Shown: piece by piece, positions 41,264 through 50,758 of the stretch
Numbering within the stretch: the first letter of the stretch is position 1
How the letters are laid out: each line of letters begins with the position of its first letter
Source: Chaetoderma sp. LZ-2023a
Lineage: Eukaryota > Mollusca > Caudofoveata > Chaetodermatida > Chaetodermatidae
Length of the DNA stretch: 64,000 nucleotides
Direction of reading: 5' to 3'
NCBI GenBank assembly: GCA_034401795.1
Contig: CM067369.1
Span: 188,936,742-189,000,741, forward strand
Translations under genes and position numbers: made by a program
Notes under the pieces: generated by a model
What the model saw: the letters and a program-made list of their open reading frames with translations, nothing else
Told to the model about the DNA's origin: nothing
Database searches by the model: none

Positions 41264-41990
41264 TTTTTGGATCATTGTCAATTTTGATAGGTTTCTTCCC
41301 CAGACCCAGTCCAACCAATCTATGAAGTTTCAAAGCGATCCGATAAATGGTAACGGAGTTATCATCCGGAAACCATTTTTCAAGATGGCCACTCGTGGCT
41401 GGCAGCCATCTTTGATTTCGGATTATCATCGCTTGTGAGAGATTTCTTCCTCAGAGCTAATCCAACCACCCTATGAAGTTTCAAAGCGATCCGATAAACG
41501 GTAACAGAATTATCATCCGGAAACCAATTTTCAAGATGGCCGCCGGTGGCTGGCAGCCATCTTGGATTTCGGATCATCGTCGATTTCGATAGGTTTCTTC
41601 CCCAGAACTAGTCCAACCACTATGAAGTTTCAAAGCGATTAAATGAACGGTAATGGAGTTATCATCAGGAAAACAATTTTCAATGTGGCTGGTGGCCATC
41701 TTGGATTTCAGATCATCGTCAAATTCGATAGTTTCTTCTTCAGACCTAGTCCAACTACTCTATGAAGTTTTAAACTGATCTGATAAGCGGTAACTGAGTT
41801 ATCATCCGGAAACCAATTTTCAAGATGGCCGCCAGTGGCTGGCGGTCATCTTGGATTCCGGTTCATCATCGATTTCGATACGTTTCTTCCCCAGACCTAG
41901 TCCAACCACCCTATGCAGTTTCAATGCGATCCGACAAATGGTAACAGAGTTATCATCTGGAAACCACTCTGCCGCCCACCTGCCCGAACG
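41264..41990. repeat. ~150-bp tandem array, right part
   Basis: About five units with the same blocks as 26610-27023. TTTTCAAGATGGCC recurs near 41380, 41533 and 41818, and a decayed unit lies between. Confidence 0.88.
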
Positions 41991-42248
41991 GATGGCGCCA
42001 TTACATAATACCCCGCCAAATTTATTGGCGAACTGAGCCAGTCATTCCAGTGGTAGATTTCTCAAAAGTAGTGTTCTGTTGCCTGCAAATATCCACTCCG
42101 CATGACCACTTCAGTGGCTAGTTTTGGCCAGTGTGACCAATAAAGGGTTAATTTCTAAATACGCTAGGTTTACCTTTGTGATTCCTTTGAAATTGAGCTG
42201 CAGGGATTTCAGGCATCTCAACATGAGAATGTTGATTTTTGGGTCAAC

Positions 42249-42346
42249 AAAAGACTATCTTAACAAATTTTCAATTGGAGTGACTGGCTTGATATAACCA
42301 TGCCAGTCATTCCAATGGTAAATTAAAAAAAGTCTTCCCTTTGGCC
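42249..42346. repeat. palindrome related to 13032-13169
   Basis: AATTGGAGTGACTGGC and GCCAGTCATTCCAATGG arms around a short loop, with outer arms AGACTATCTTAACAAATTTTC and a diverged complement. Confidence 0.6.
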
Positions 42347-42408
42347 TGCAAATCAACATTTGGTGAGCAAATTTTTTTTTCTTGACCACTCATGACCTTT
42401 AAAGGTTC

Positions 42409-42474
42409 CATCCATCCATCCATCCATCCATCCATCCATCAACTAATCCATCCATTCATTAATCCATCCATCAT
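42409..42474. repeat. (CCAT)n microsatellite
   Basis: About eight uninterrupted CCAT units followed by degenerate ones. Confidence 0.9.
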
Positions 42475-43041
42475 GCAATTTTCATCTGTTAGCACTGAAG
42501 CCTTGATTGCTATCTTACACACTTTCTGGATCAATTCTGTGCAGTGGGTTTAACATCCATGTTATGGTGAACTTAGGCACTATAGCAAATTTAATATGGC
42601 AATAGAGAAATCTTGATGCAATGACTCTTAGTAGCCCGGACCAATTGCTATAATACTGTATATGGATTATGTGCAGTACAGGACCGAACCATATTGAAAT
42701 TGTGTCACATATAAAAATAAAGTATGGTGCATAATTGGTGCTATAATGTATTGGTGTACTGTCCTAATTAGTGATCTCTGATTTTCAGTTTCGTTGCACT
42801 AATTTTACCTGCACTTTACAGTATATTAGGCGGCTACATTCCTTATTAGCCAAATCTGAACTATTTTAGTCAATAATTTAGCTTAATTCACAATGTCTAC
42901 ATCTTTCAAGTGAACACTCCATGTGCATACAAAATTATGTTGAATATTCTGAAACTAATTTGTCTAGAAGCTGTATAACTTTGATAATATTCTATTCCTT
43001 CCAATTTAATGAAGATTTTAATTAAATTCTTCCTGTCTTAG

Positions 43042-43178
43042 CTAGTGAACTCTACATCACTTGAGGGTAAAGGTCATCCAAGATTAACTTGTGGCAAGTG
43101 GAATCCACATCATAACTGTACACAAATTGTCAGTGCTAATGACACAACTATCCGTGGCTGGGATATCAGAACTATGCA
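43042..43178 (+). CDS. EIPR1: EIPR1 exon C (WD40 repeat)
   Basis: 137-nt exon between CTGTCTTAG and GTAAGTAATT. It starts in phase 0, fitting the end of exon B, and ends in phase 2 (CA|). The translation is [20 protein letters not shown], then [20 protein letters not shown], then DIRTM-Q. SLEGKG, W-x-PHHNCTQ, ANDTT and RGWD-x-R are near-identical to vertebrate EIPR1 and follow directly after the exon B segment in that protein. This exon secures the gene identification. Its last 16 bases and its splice donor are the founding unit of the adjacent minisatellite. The next exon is not found in the remaining 20 kb. Confidence 0.93.
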
Positions 43179-43646
43179 GTAAGTAATTAGTGTAGAAAGG
43201 ATATCTAACTATATCAGAATTATGCAGTAAGTAATTAGTGTAGAAAGGATATCTAACTATATCATAACTATGCAGTAAGTAATTAGTGTAGAAAGGATAT
43301 CTAACTATATCAGAACTGTGCAGTAAGTAACTAGTGTAGAAAGGATATCTAACTATATCAGAACTGTGCAGTAAGTAATTAGTTTAGAAAGGATATCTAA
43401 ATATATCATAACTATGCAGTAAGTAATTAGTGTAGAAAGGATATCTAACTATATCAGAACTGTGCAGTAAGTAATTATTAGTGTAGAAAGGATATCTAAC
43501 TATATCAGACCTGTGCAGTAAGTAATTAGTGTAGAAAGGATATCTAACTATATCAGAACTATGCAGTAAGTAATTAGTTTAGAAAGGATATCTAAATATA
43601 TCAGAACTGTGCAGTAAGTAATTAGTGTAGAAAGGATATCTAACTA
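43163..43646. repeat. EIPR1: 48-bp minisatellite seeded by exon C donor, part 1
   Basis: Ten units of about 48 bp. The first is exon C itself from ATATCAGAACTATGCA (43163-43178) plus the intron start GTAAGTAATTAGTGTAGAAA. Each following unit repeats ATATCAGAACTATGCAGTAA, GTAATTAGTGTAGAAAGG and ATATCTAACT with few changes. Each of these units therefore carries the last exon bases and a GTAAGT donor. Confidence 0.95.
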
Positions 43647-45307
43647 TACACCTGTGCAAAAGTTAAGCACCAGCAAAAACAATAGAACGTAGAAACATGA
43701 TGGTACAACTAGGCTGCCATACTTTTTGTCCCCGCGTTAGCTGACATAATTCCAAGTACGAAATGCACATGCATGCATGACTTCACGCCGCTTGATGTCC
43801 GTGCGTGGCGGGAAACAGCACACGTGTTCAGTTATGTAAAAGTCCAGTTTGAGGTGTAGAACATTACATACAGATTTAGGCGACAAGATTAGGAATTTTG
43901 TGTTCATGACCGTGGTTTATTTGTACAGAGAGAATTAGCTCTTGATTGTGAACCGCTATGGCAAGACGAAGGTTAAGTGATCGTGTGAAATGGCAAATCA
44001 TAGGCATGCATACCACTGGTATGTCATGCAGAGAGATTGGCAGAGAGCTGAACATTAACCATACTGTAATCAGTCGTTTGATTGCAAAACATGGGCAAAC
44101 TAACGAGGTGAAGGACAGGCCTAGATCTGGAAGACCGAAGAAGACTACTGCCCGTGATGATCGAGCCCTAGTACGCCTTGTTAGGAGATCTCCATTCACC
44201 AACAGCAGAGTGCTCAGCCAGCAATGGGAAACGCGCAATAGAGTGTCAATGTCTACCGTCAAAAGGCGACTGTATGCTGCTGGCATGAAAGCTAGGAGAC
44301 CTGTCAGACATCCTCTCCTCACTGCACACCACAAAGAGGAGCGTCTGAGGTGGTGCAACGAAAGAAGACACTGGAACATGAGATCCTGGAGACGGGTACA
44401 CTGGTCCGATGAAAGTCGGTTCCTGCTTCATGCCACAGATGGTCGAACTCGTGTATGGAGGTCCAGACGCACGGCGTACGACCAACGTAACATCATGGAA
44501 GAAGTTCCATTTGGTGGAGGTTCCGTTATGATATGGGGATGCATCTCATTTGATTGTAAGCTGGATCTGTTGACTGTACCTGGAACACTAAATGGACAAA
44601 GATATCAAGATTCCATACTGGATAGAGTTGTGGTCCCTCATTTAGTAAATCATGCACCTGGAACCCACCCTATATTCATGGATGACAACGCCCGACCACA
44701 TCGTGCTAGAGCTGTGCATGAATACCTCCGCCAGAATGCCATCGAAACCCTACCATGGCCAGCAAGGAGCCCTGACATGAACCCTATTGAGCATATCTGG
44801 GACATTCTGGGAAACATGGTGAGAAGGAGGGATCCTCCTGTGCGGAACCTACAGGAATTAACAGACGCACTCCATCTTGAATGGCAACGAATACCACAAT
44901 GGCGTATCAGTCGGTTGGTGACCAGCATGAGACGTCGTGTCCAGGCCGTCATCCAGGCACAAGGTGGATATACCCGGTATTAATAATGACAGTCTCAAAC
45001 TCGTGCACAGATGTTAAACTTCGTTTTCAGACACCATTGATGACAATCTAGCCACGTGTGTCAACTGTAGGGCAATAGTTGTCAGTTGTGTCAACGTAAC
45101 CATATTCAGGCCTCGTTTTCAAGTTCAAACAAAAACATACAGTGTTTCTCCACCATCATAATCAGCATTCCTCTAGTTGCATTATTACCTCTTGCACTAA
45201 GATGGATGGGTACATACATGTTTATGCTATTGCTTTCTTCATAGCACATGAATATACCCTCGCATGTGCATAAAAATAGGGTGGTGCTTAACTTTTGCAC
45301 AGGTGTA
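43647..45307 (+). mobile_element. Tc1-like DNA transposon, copy 1
   Basis: 1661 bp with 26-bp terminal inverted repeats beginning TACACCTGTGCAAAAG, and TA target duplications at 43645-43646 and 45308-45309. Removing the element and one TA restores the minisatellite text CTAAC-TA-TATC exactly. It encodes one transposase on the + strand. Confidence 0.96.
43958..44983 (+). CDS. Tc1-like transposase (DD34E), apparently intact
   Basis: 341 residues. The N-terminal half is a paired-like helix-turn-helix DNA-binding region (SDRVKWQIIGMHTTGMSCRE, then INHTVISRL) with a GRPKK minor-groove-binding motif near residues 58-62. The catalytic domain has Asp151 in WSDESRF, Asp243 in FMDDNARPH and Glu278 in SPDMNPIEHIW; the 34 residues between Asp243 and Glu278 define the DD34E class. 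The glycine-rich box is PFGGGSVMIWG. Length equals that usual for Tc1 transposases, and no stop or shift is present. The enzyme would bind the terminal repeats and move the element by cut-and-paste at TA sites. Start: first ATG (MARRRLSDR), which the partner copy also has. Confidence 0.95.
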   Translation: MARRRLSDRVKWQIIGMHTTGMSCREIGRELNINHTVISRLIAKHGQTNEVKDRPRSGRPKKTTARDDRALVRLVRRSPFTNSRVLSQQWETRNRVSMSTVKRRLYAAGMKARRPVRHPLLTAHHKEERLRWCNERRHWNMRSWRRVHWSDESRFLLHATDGRTRVWRSRRTAYDQRNIMEEVPFGGGSVMIWGCISFDCKLDLLTVPGTLNGQRYQDSILDRVVVPHLVNHAPGTHPIFMDDNARPHRARAVHEYLRQNAIETLPWPARSPDMNPIEHIWDILGNMVRRRDPPVRNLQELTDALHLEWQRIPQWRISRLVTSMRRRVQAVIQAQGGYTRY

Positions 45308-45405
45308 TATATCATAACTATGCAGTAAGTAATTAGTGTAGAAAGGATATCTAACTATATCATAACTATGCAGTAAGTAATTAGTTTAGAAAGGATATCT
45401 AACTA
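45308..45405. repeat. EIPR1: 48-bp minisatellite, part 2 (between the two transposons)
   Basis: Two units, with CAGTAAGTAATTAG at about 45322 and 45371. It is the 98-bp spacer of the large inverted repeat made by the two Tc1-like copies. Confidence 0.93.
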
Positions 45406-47066
45406 TACACCTGTGCAAAAGTTAAGCACCACCCTATTTTTACGCACATGCGAGGGTATATTCATGTGCTATGAAGAAAGCAATAGCATAAACATTTATG
45501 TACCCATCCATCTTAGTGCAAGAGGTAATAATGCAACTAGAGGAATGCTGATTATGATGGTGGGGAAACACTGTATGTTTTTGTTTGAACTTGAAAACGA
45601 GGCCTGAATATGGTTACGTTGACACAACTGACAACTATTTCCCTACAGTTGACACACGTGGCTAGATTGTCATTAATGGTGTCTGAAAACGAAGTTTAAC
45701 ATCTGTGCACGAGTTTGAGACTGTCATTATTAATACTGGGTATATCCACCTTGTGCATGGATGACGGCCTGGACACGACGTCTCATGCTGGTCACCAACC
45801 GACTGATACGCCATTGTGGTATTCGTTGCCATTCAAGATGGAGTGCGTCTGTTAATTCCTGTAGGTTCTGCACAGGAGGATCCCTCCTTCTCACCATGTT
45901 TCCCAGAATGTCCCAGATATGCTCAATAGGGTTCATGTCAGGGCTCCTTGCTGGCCATGGTAGGGTTTCGATGGCATTCTGGCGGAGGTATTCATGCACA
46001 GCTCTAGCACGATGTAGTCGGGCGTTGTCATCCATGAATATAGGGTGGGTTCCAGGTGCATGATTTACAAAATGAGGGACCACAACTCTATCCAGTATGG
46101 AATCTTGATATCTTTGTCCATTTAGTGTTCCAGGTACAGTCAACAGATCCAGCTTACAATCAAATGAGATGCACCCCCATATCATAATGGAACCTCCACC
46201 AAATGGAACTTCTTCCATGATGTTACGTTGGCCGTACGCCGTGTGTCTGGACCTCCATACACGAGTTCGACCATCTGTGGCATGAAGCAGGAACCGACTT
46301 TCATCGGACCAGTGTACCCGTCTCCAGGATCTCATGTTCCAGTGTCTTCTTTCGTTGCACCACCTCAGACGCTCCTCTTCGTGGTGTGCAGTGAGGAGAG
46401 GACGTCTGACAGGTCTCCTAGCTTTCATGCCAGCAGCATACAGTCTCCTTTTGACGGTAGACATTGACACTCTATTGCGCGTTTCCCATTGCTGGCTGAG
46501 CACTCTGCTGTTGGTGAATGGAGATCTCCTAACAAGGCGTACTAGGGCTCAATCATCACGGGCAGTAGTCTTCTTCGGTCTTCCAGATCTAGGCCTGTCC
46601 TTCACCTCGTTAGTTTGCCCATGTTTTGCAATCAAACGACTGATTACAGTATGGTTAATGTTCAGCTCTCTGCCAATCTCTCTGCATGACATACCAGTGG
46701 TATGCATGCCTATGATTTGCCATTTCACACGATCACTTAACCTTCGTCTTGCCATAGCGGTTCACAATCAAGAGCTAATTCTCTCTGTACAAATAAACCA
46801 CGGTCATGAACACAAAATTCCTAATCTTGTCGCCTAAATCTGTATGTAATGTTCTACACCTCAAACTGGACTTTTACATAAGTGAACACGTGTGCTGTTT
46901 CCCGCCACGCATGGACATCAAGCGGCGTGAAGTCATGCATGCATGTGCATTTCGTACTTGGAATTATGTCAGCTAACGCTGGGACAAAGAGTATGGCAGC
47001 CTAGTTGTACCATCATGTTTCTACGTTCTATTGTTTTTGCTGGTGCTTAACTTTTGCACAGGTGTA
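45406..47066 (-). mobile_element. Tc1-like DNA transposon, copy 2 (inverted)
   Basis: Also 1661 bp, with the same terminal repeats and TA duplications (45404-45405, 47067-47068), but in the opposite orientation to copy 1. The two transposases differ at about nine of 257 aligned C-terminal residues. Confidence 0.96.
45730..46755 (-). pseudogene. Tc1-like transposase with premature stop
   Basis: Same reading frame and length as copy 1, but codon 69 is TGA (minus strand; 46549-46551) where copy 1 has CGA (Arg). This C-to-T change at a CpG is typical of methylated-cytosine decay. The catalytic triad is intact, but FMDDNARPH reads FMDDNARLH. The C-terminal 257 residues remain open from a downstream ATG (46503), without the DNA-binding domain. 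Confidence 0.93.
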
Positions 47067-47548
47067 TATATCAGAACTATGCAGTAAGTAATTAGTTTAG
47101 AAGGGATATCTAACTATATCAGAACTATGCATTAAGTAATTAGTTTAGAAGGGATATCTAACTATATCAGAACTATGCAGTAAGTAATTAGTTTAGAAGG
47201 GATATCTAACTATGGTATATCAGAACTTAAGTAATTAGTTTAGAAAGGATATCTAAATATATCAGAACTATGCAGTAAGTAATTAGTTTAGAAAGGATAT
47301 CTAAATATATCAGAACTATGCAGTAAGTAATTAGTTTAGAAAGGATATCTAAATATATCAGAACTATGCAGTAAGTAATTAGTTTAGAAAGGCTATCTAA
47401 CTATATCAGAACTGTGCAGTAAGTAATTAGTTTCGAAAGGCTATCTAACTATATCAGAACTATGCTGTAAGTAAATAGTTTAGAAAGGATATCTAAATAT
47501 ATCAGAACTGTGCTGTAAGTAAATAGTTTAGAAAGGATATCTAACTGA
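47067..47548. repeat. EIPR1: 48-bp minisatellite, part 3
   Basis: Ten units, more diverged toward the 3' end. GTAAGT is lost in two units (near 47130 and 47227), and GCAG becomes GCTG in the last two. Together with parts 1 and 2 there are about 22 units, about 20 keeping GTAAGT. Confidence 0.94.
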
Positions 47549-48047
47549 CATTATTTGGATCCTCTCTTCGGAGAAGAGTTACAATTTGAATGATCTTAAC
47601 CCTTTCACCGATGAATTCGCTATGTCTCATTTTTAAGGCAACCAAACAGGAAAACTGTTTAATATTCAGGCCTGTCCAAATGGAAAATGTGCATAACCCA
47701 TTTTGGGGTTAAGCAACTCTGTTTTATGTAACCCATCTTGTTTTGCATAGTAATTTTTTATGTGTTTAGGTACAAAATGTGACCACATTAAATAAATTGC
47801 GGGAACAGAAAACGGGTTGTGTCAGAAATATTTGTGTGAATGAAAAATGGATTGTGCCAATATGTCTGATATTTTGAAATTAATTTGACTGGAAGCCATT
47901 GCTGCCTAAGGCAGCAACATCTTCCTGTCAAATTAATTTCAAAATATTAAACAGATTAAGTTTTATATCGTAAAGAATATATATACTTTTTCAGGGATTT
48001 CTCTCTGAAAGGTTAATCTTAAAAGAGAAAACCACCAGAATGGTTGT
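47549..48047. other. EIPR1 intron downstream of the minisatellite
   Basis: No gene seen. It holds the foldback copy at 47865-47954. Confidence 0.6.
47865..47954. repeat. palindromic foldback element, copy c
   Basis: From TCTGATATTTTGAAATTAA to TTAATTTCAAAATATTAAAC, with GCTGCCTAAGGCAGC at the centre; same arm text (TTTGACTGGAAG) as copies a, b and e. Confidence 0.8.
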
Positions 48048-48348
48048 TTTCACATCAAGAGTATACTTACCACCCTGATACTCTATGATACATGTATTTC
48101 CCAAATATCAACCTAGCTTCTATAAGACTCAGAATTTAAAGAAAACTGCCCCTACTTGACAGGTTAGGCAACTGACAGTCTGGCAAATGAACCGCCAAAC
48201 TCGCGCATGCGCGGGGCTGTCACTTCCTCTTCTCAAATTATTGGTGTCCATTGCTACACACCTTTCTAGCTGTTGATTTGCTCTTGTTTTTGGCTTGCTC
48301 TGGGAAGTGTTAAAGTTGAATTGTTTGACATAATTTTAAGCTTTAAAG

Positions 48349-48399
48349 ATGTCTGACATCACTAAGTCACCAGGGGATGCGCCTGGACCCAGCCATCAG
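48349..48399 (+). CDS. element 5 gag exon 1
   Basis: Seventeen codons (MSDITKSPGDAPGPSHQ) ending at a phase-0 GTGTAC donor, equivalent to exon 1 of elements 1 and 4. The zinc-cluster exon that should follow is missing here, so the exon is only a relic. Confidence 0.5.
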
Positions 48400-48589
48400 G
48401 TGTACTTTAGTCAAATTTTTTGGAATAAATTTGCGGTTTTTTAGTGTATGGTGTTTCTGTGATCACGGCAACCTGTTAGGCGTCTGTATAATGTTATTAC
48501 ATTTTGGGGGTGGATGCCTAAATATTAGCTAACCACATGTGCTTTGTATTTTCAGGTACTTTTAAACAATCCTTACATGTGGTGTGCCT

Positions 48590-48927
48590 ATCTAGCTGGC
48601 CCTTGCGGGTCCGTATGGCATCCCTGACTTTCCAGGGTTATCACCAGCTCCACCCACTATCCACCTGTGAATGTTATAGAGGATGACGAGGCCACTAGGC
48701 TAGTCGAACATTCACAGCTGGCCACTGAGGAAGACTGGCTTGACGCCTGCCAGTGGCTGGTAGGTGTCACGCCGGAATTCCAGGTGGAACCACCGGCTAC
48801 TCAGCGGGACTAGCGCCCGTGGTTGATGGTAAGCTGGTGACAAGCACCATGCCATCCCTGCTGTGCGCTGAACATAATGTTCACTGCGGCAGAGACGTCC
48901 ATCAAGCCAGGAAGGAAGCATCCCTAG
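48590..48927 (+). pseudogene. element 5 gag fragment 1
   Basis: PVNVIEDDEATRLVEHSQLA, then TEEDWLDACQWLVGV, parallels EEDEGPRLVERSQLATEEDW of element 1 Gag. The N-terminal zinc cluster and basic region are deleted. An in-frame TAG follows near 48811, and foreign repeat DNA begins near 48928. Confidence 0.8.
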
Positions 48928-49494
48928 GGCATAGAAACTCAAGTTTGTTCAAATGAAGCCGATCGGCCAAAATCCAAGATGGCAGCCGGCCAAAATAGCC
49001 GATTTTTAGAAACACTTTAAAAAATCTTCTCCGAAACCGCTGGAGGAATTGATTCAAAACTCGTAACAAATCATCTATTGCAACGTTAGACCCAAGTTTG
49101 TTCAAGGCAACCTGATTGGCGTATTTGCCTGGTGACCATGTTGGATGACCTAGTTTTCGTGAAAATGACTTCTCCCGAACCACTGAAGGGATAGGTCTGA
49201 AATTTGGTAAATATGCTTAGGGACCAAGATCCATTCAAGTTTGTTCAAGGGAAGTTCGTACGTTAAAAAACATGGCCGCCATCGACCAATCAAAATTTAG
49301 TGTTTGTTGGTCATTTCGGCTTTTTTGTATTTGATGTATTTTGATGGCGAAAATTGGTTTATATATGCTTATCAGTGTGGCGAGTTCAAATATGCCACTT
49401 TCGAGACTATCGGATAAACGGTTTGGCTACCATCTTGGTTTGTTTTCCCGCCATAGGCTCCCATAGTAAAAGCAATGGGGAATTCTTTAAACGA

Positions 49495-49525
<31 letters not shown>

Positions 49526-50758
49526 ATTATATTTTGGAGGAAGCATTCATAAAGCATAGAGATCTAAGTTTGTTCAAACAAAGCGGATCGGTCAAAATCC
49601 AAGATGGCCGTCGGCCATAATGGCTGATTTTTAGAAACACTTTAAAAAATCTTCTCCGAAGCCGCGGGAGGAATTGATTCAAACCTCATAACACATCATC
49701 TGTGGCAGCGGTAGACCCAAATTTGTTCACGGCAACCTGATTGGCCAATTTGCTTGGTGGCCATCTTGGATGACCTAGTTTTCGCGAAAACAGCTTCTCC
49801 CGAACCGCTGAAAGGATTCGAGCTGAAATTTTGTAAATATGCTTAGGGACCAAGCGCCTTTCAAGTTTGTTTAAGGGAAGTTTGGTCGTTAAAAACATGG
49901 CTGCCATCAACCAATCAAAATTCAGTGTTTCTAGGTCATATTGGCTTTTTTGTATTTGATGTATTTTGATGGCGAAAATTGCTTTTTATATGCTTATCAG
50001 TGTGTGGCGAGTTCAAATATGCCACTTTCGAGACTGTCGGCTAAACGCTTTGGCTGCCATCTTGGTTTGTTTTCCCGCCAAAGGCTCCCATAGTAAAGCA
50101 ATGGGCCCATAGTAAAGCAATGGCGAATTCTTTAAACGACTTCTTCTCAAGAACCACTGGGCTGATTTCAATTATATTTGAGAGGAAGCATTCATAGGGC
50201 ATAGAGATCTAAGTTTGTTCAAATGAACCCAAACGGCCAATTTGTCCGGCAGCCATCTTGGATTTAGGCAGATTTTAGGAAACATCTTTAAAAATCTTCT
50301 CCGAAACAGCTTGGGGGATTGATGCAAACCTCATGAAATATGATTTATGGCAAGAGAACTTGATTGGTCAAATGGTTCGGCGGCCATCTTGGTTGACCTA
50401 GTAGTGAAAATTACTTATTCTCCAGAAGCGCTGAAGGGATCGGGCCGAAATCTGGCAGATATGATTAGGGCCTAAGGGCCATTAAAGTTTGTTCAAGAGA
50501 AGTTGATCCGTCAAATAACATGGCCGCCGTGGGCCAATCAAAATATAGCATGTTTGGTGGCCATATTGGATTTTTTTATTTGATGGATTTTGAGGCCGAA
50601 ATTGGTTTTATATGTGTTTTTGGGTATTCTGATCTCAAATTTGCAATTTTCGAAACTGTCGGATAAATGGTTTGCTGGCCATCTTGTTGATAAAGAGCAT
50701 TCTGGTTGAAATGCCTATTGTCCAGGTGAGCAATACAGGCCCCTTGGGCCTCTTGTTC
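48928..50758. repeat. GGCCATCTTGG-type repeat inserted in element 5 gag
   Basis: About three ~630-bp units, each with AAGCAT...TAGGGCATAGA, AAGTTTGTTCAAATGAA, AATCCAAGATGGC, AACACTTTAAAAAATCTTC and CATGGCCGCC. It ends CCAGGTGAGCAATACAGGCC / TTGGGCCTCTTGTT, the usual 3' edge of this repeat type. It is related to 10438-11180. No coding sequence. Confidence 0.8.

Larger units (their letters stand above)
41991..43041. other. EIPR1 intron before exon C, repeats only
   Basis: No coding signal apart from exon C that follows. It contains GCCAGTCATTCCAGTGG hairpin relatives (42033; 42249-42346), an AAAGGGTTAA edge near 42144, a CCAT tetranucleotide run at 42409-42474, and half of the foldback element (42939-42974). 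Confidence 0.65.

Noticed and set aside
43876..44379. Antisense protein of 167 residues in the Tc1-like elements
   Set aside because: It overlaps the transposase on the opposite strand and is explained by its codon structure.
45730..46503. Functional 257-residue transposase in Tc1-like copy 2
   Set aside because: It lacks the DNA-binding domain because of the TGA at codon 69; the downstream ATG is not a conserved start.
43180..47548. CRISPR-like array of regular repeats
   Set aside because: The period is 48 bp with no unique spacers, and the units are whole-unit tandem copies of an exon-intron junction in an animal gene.
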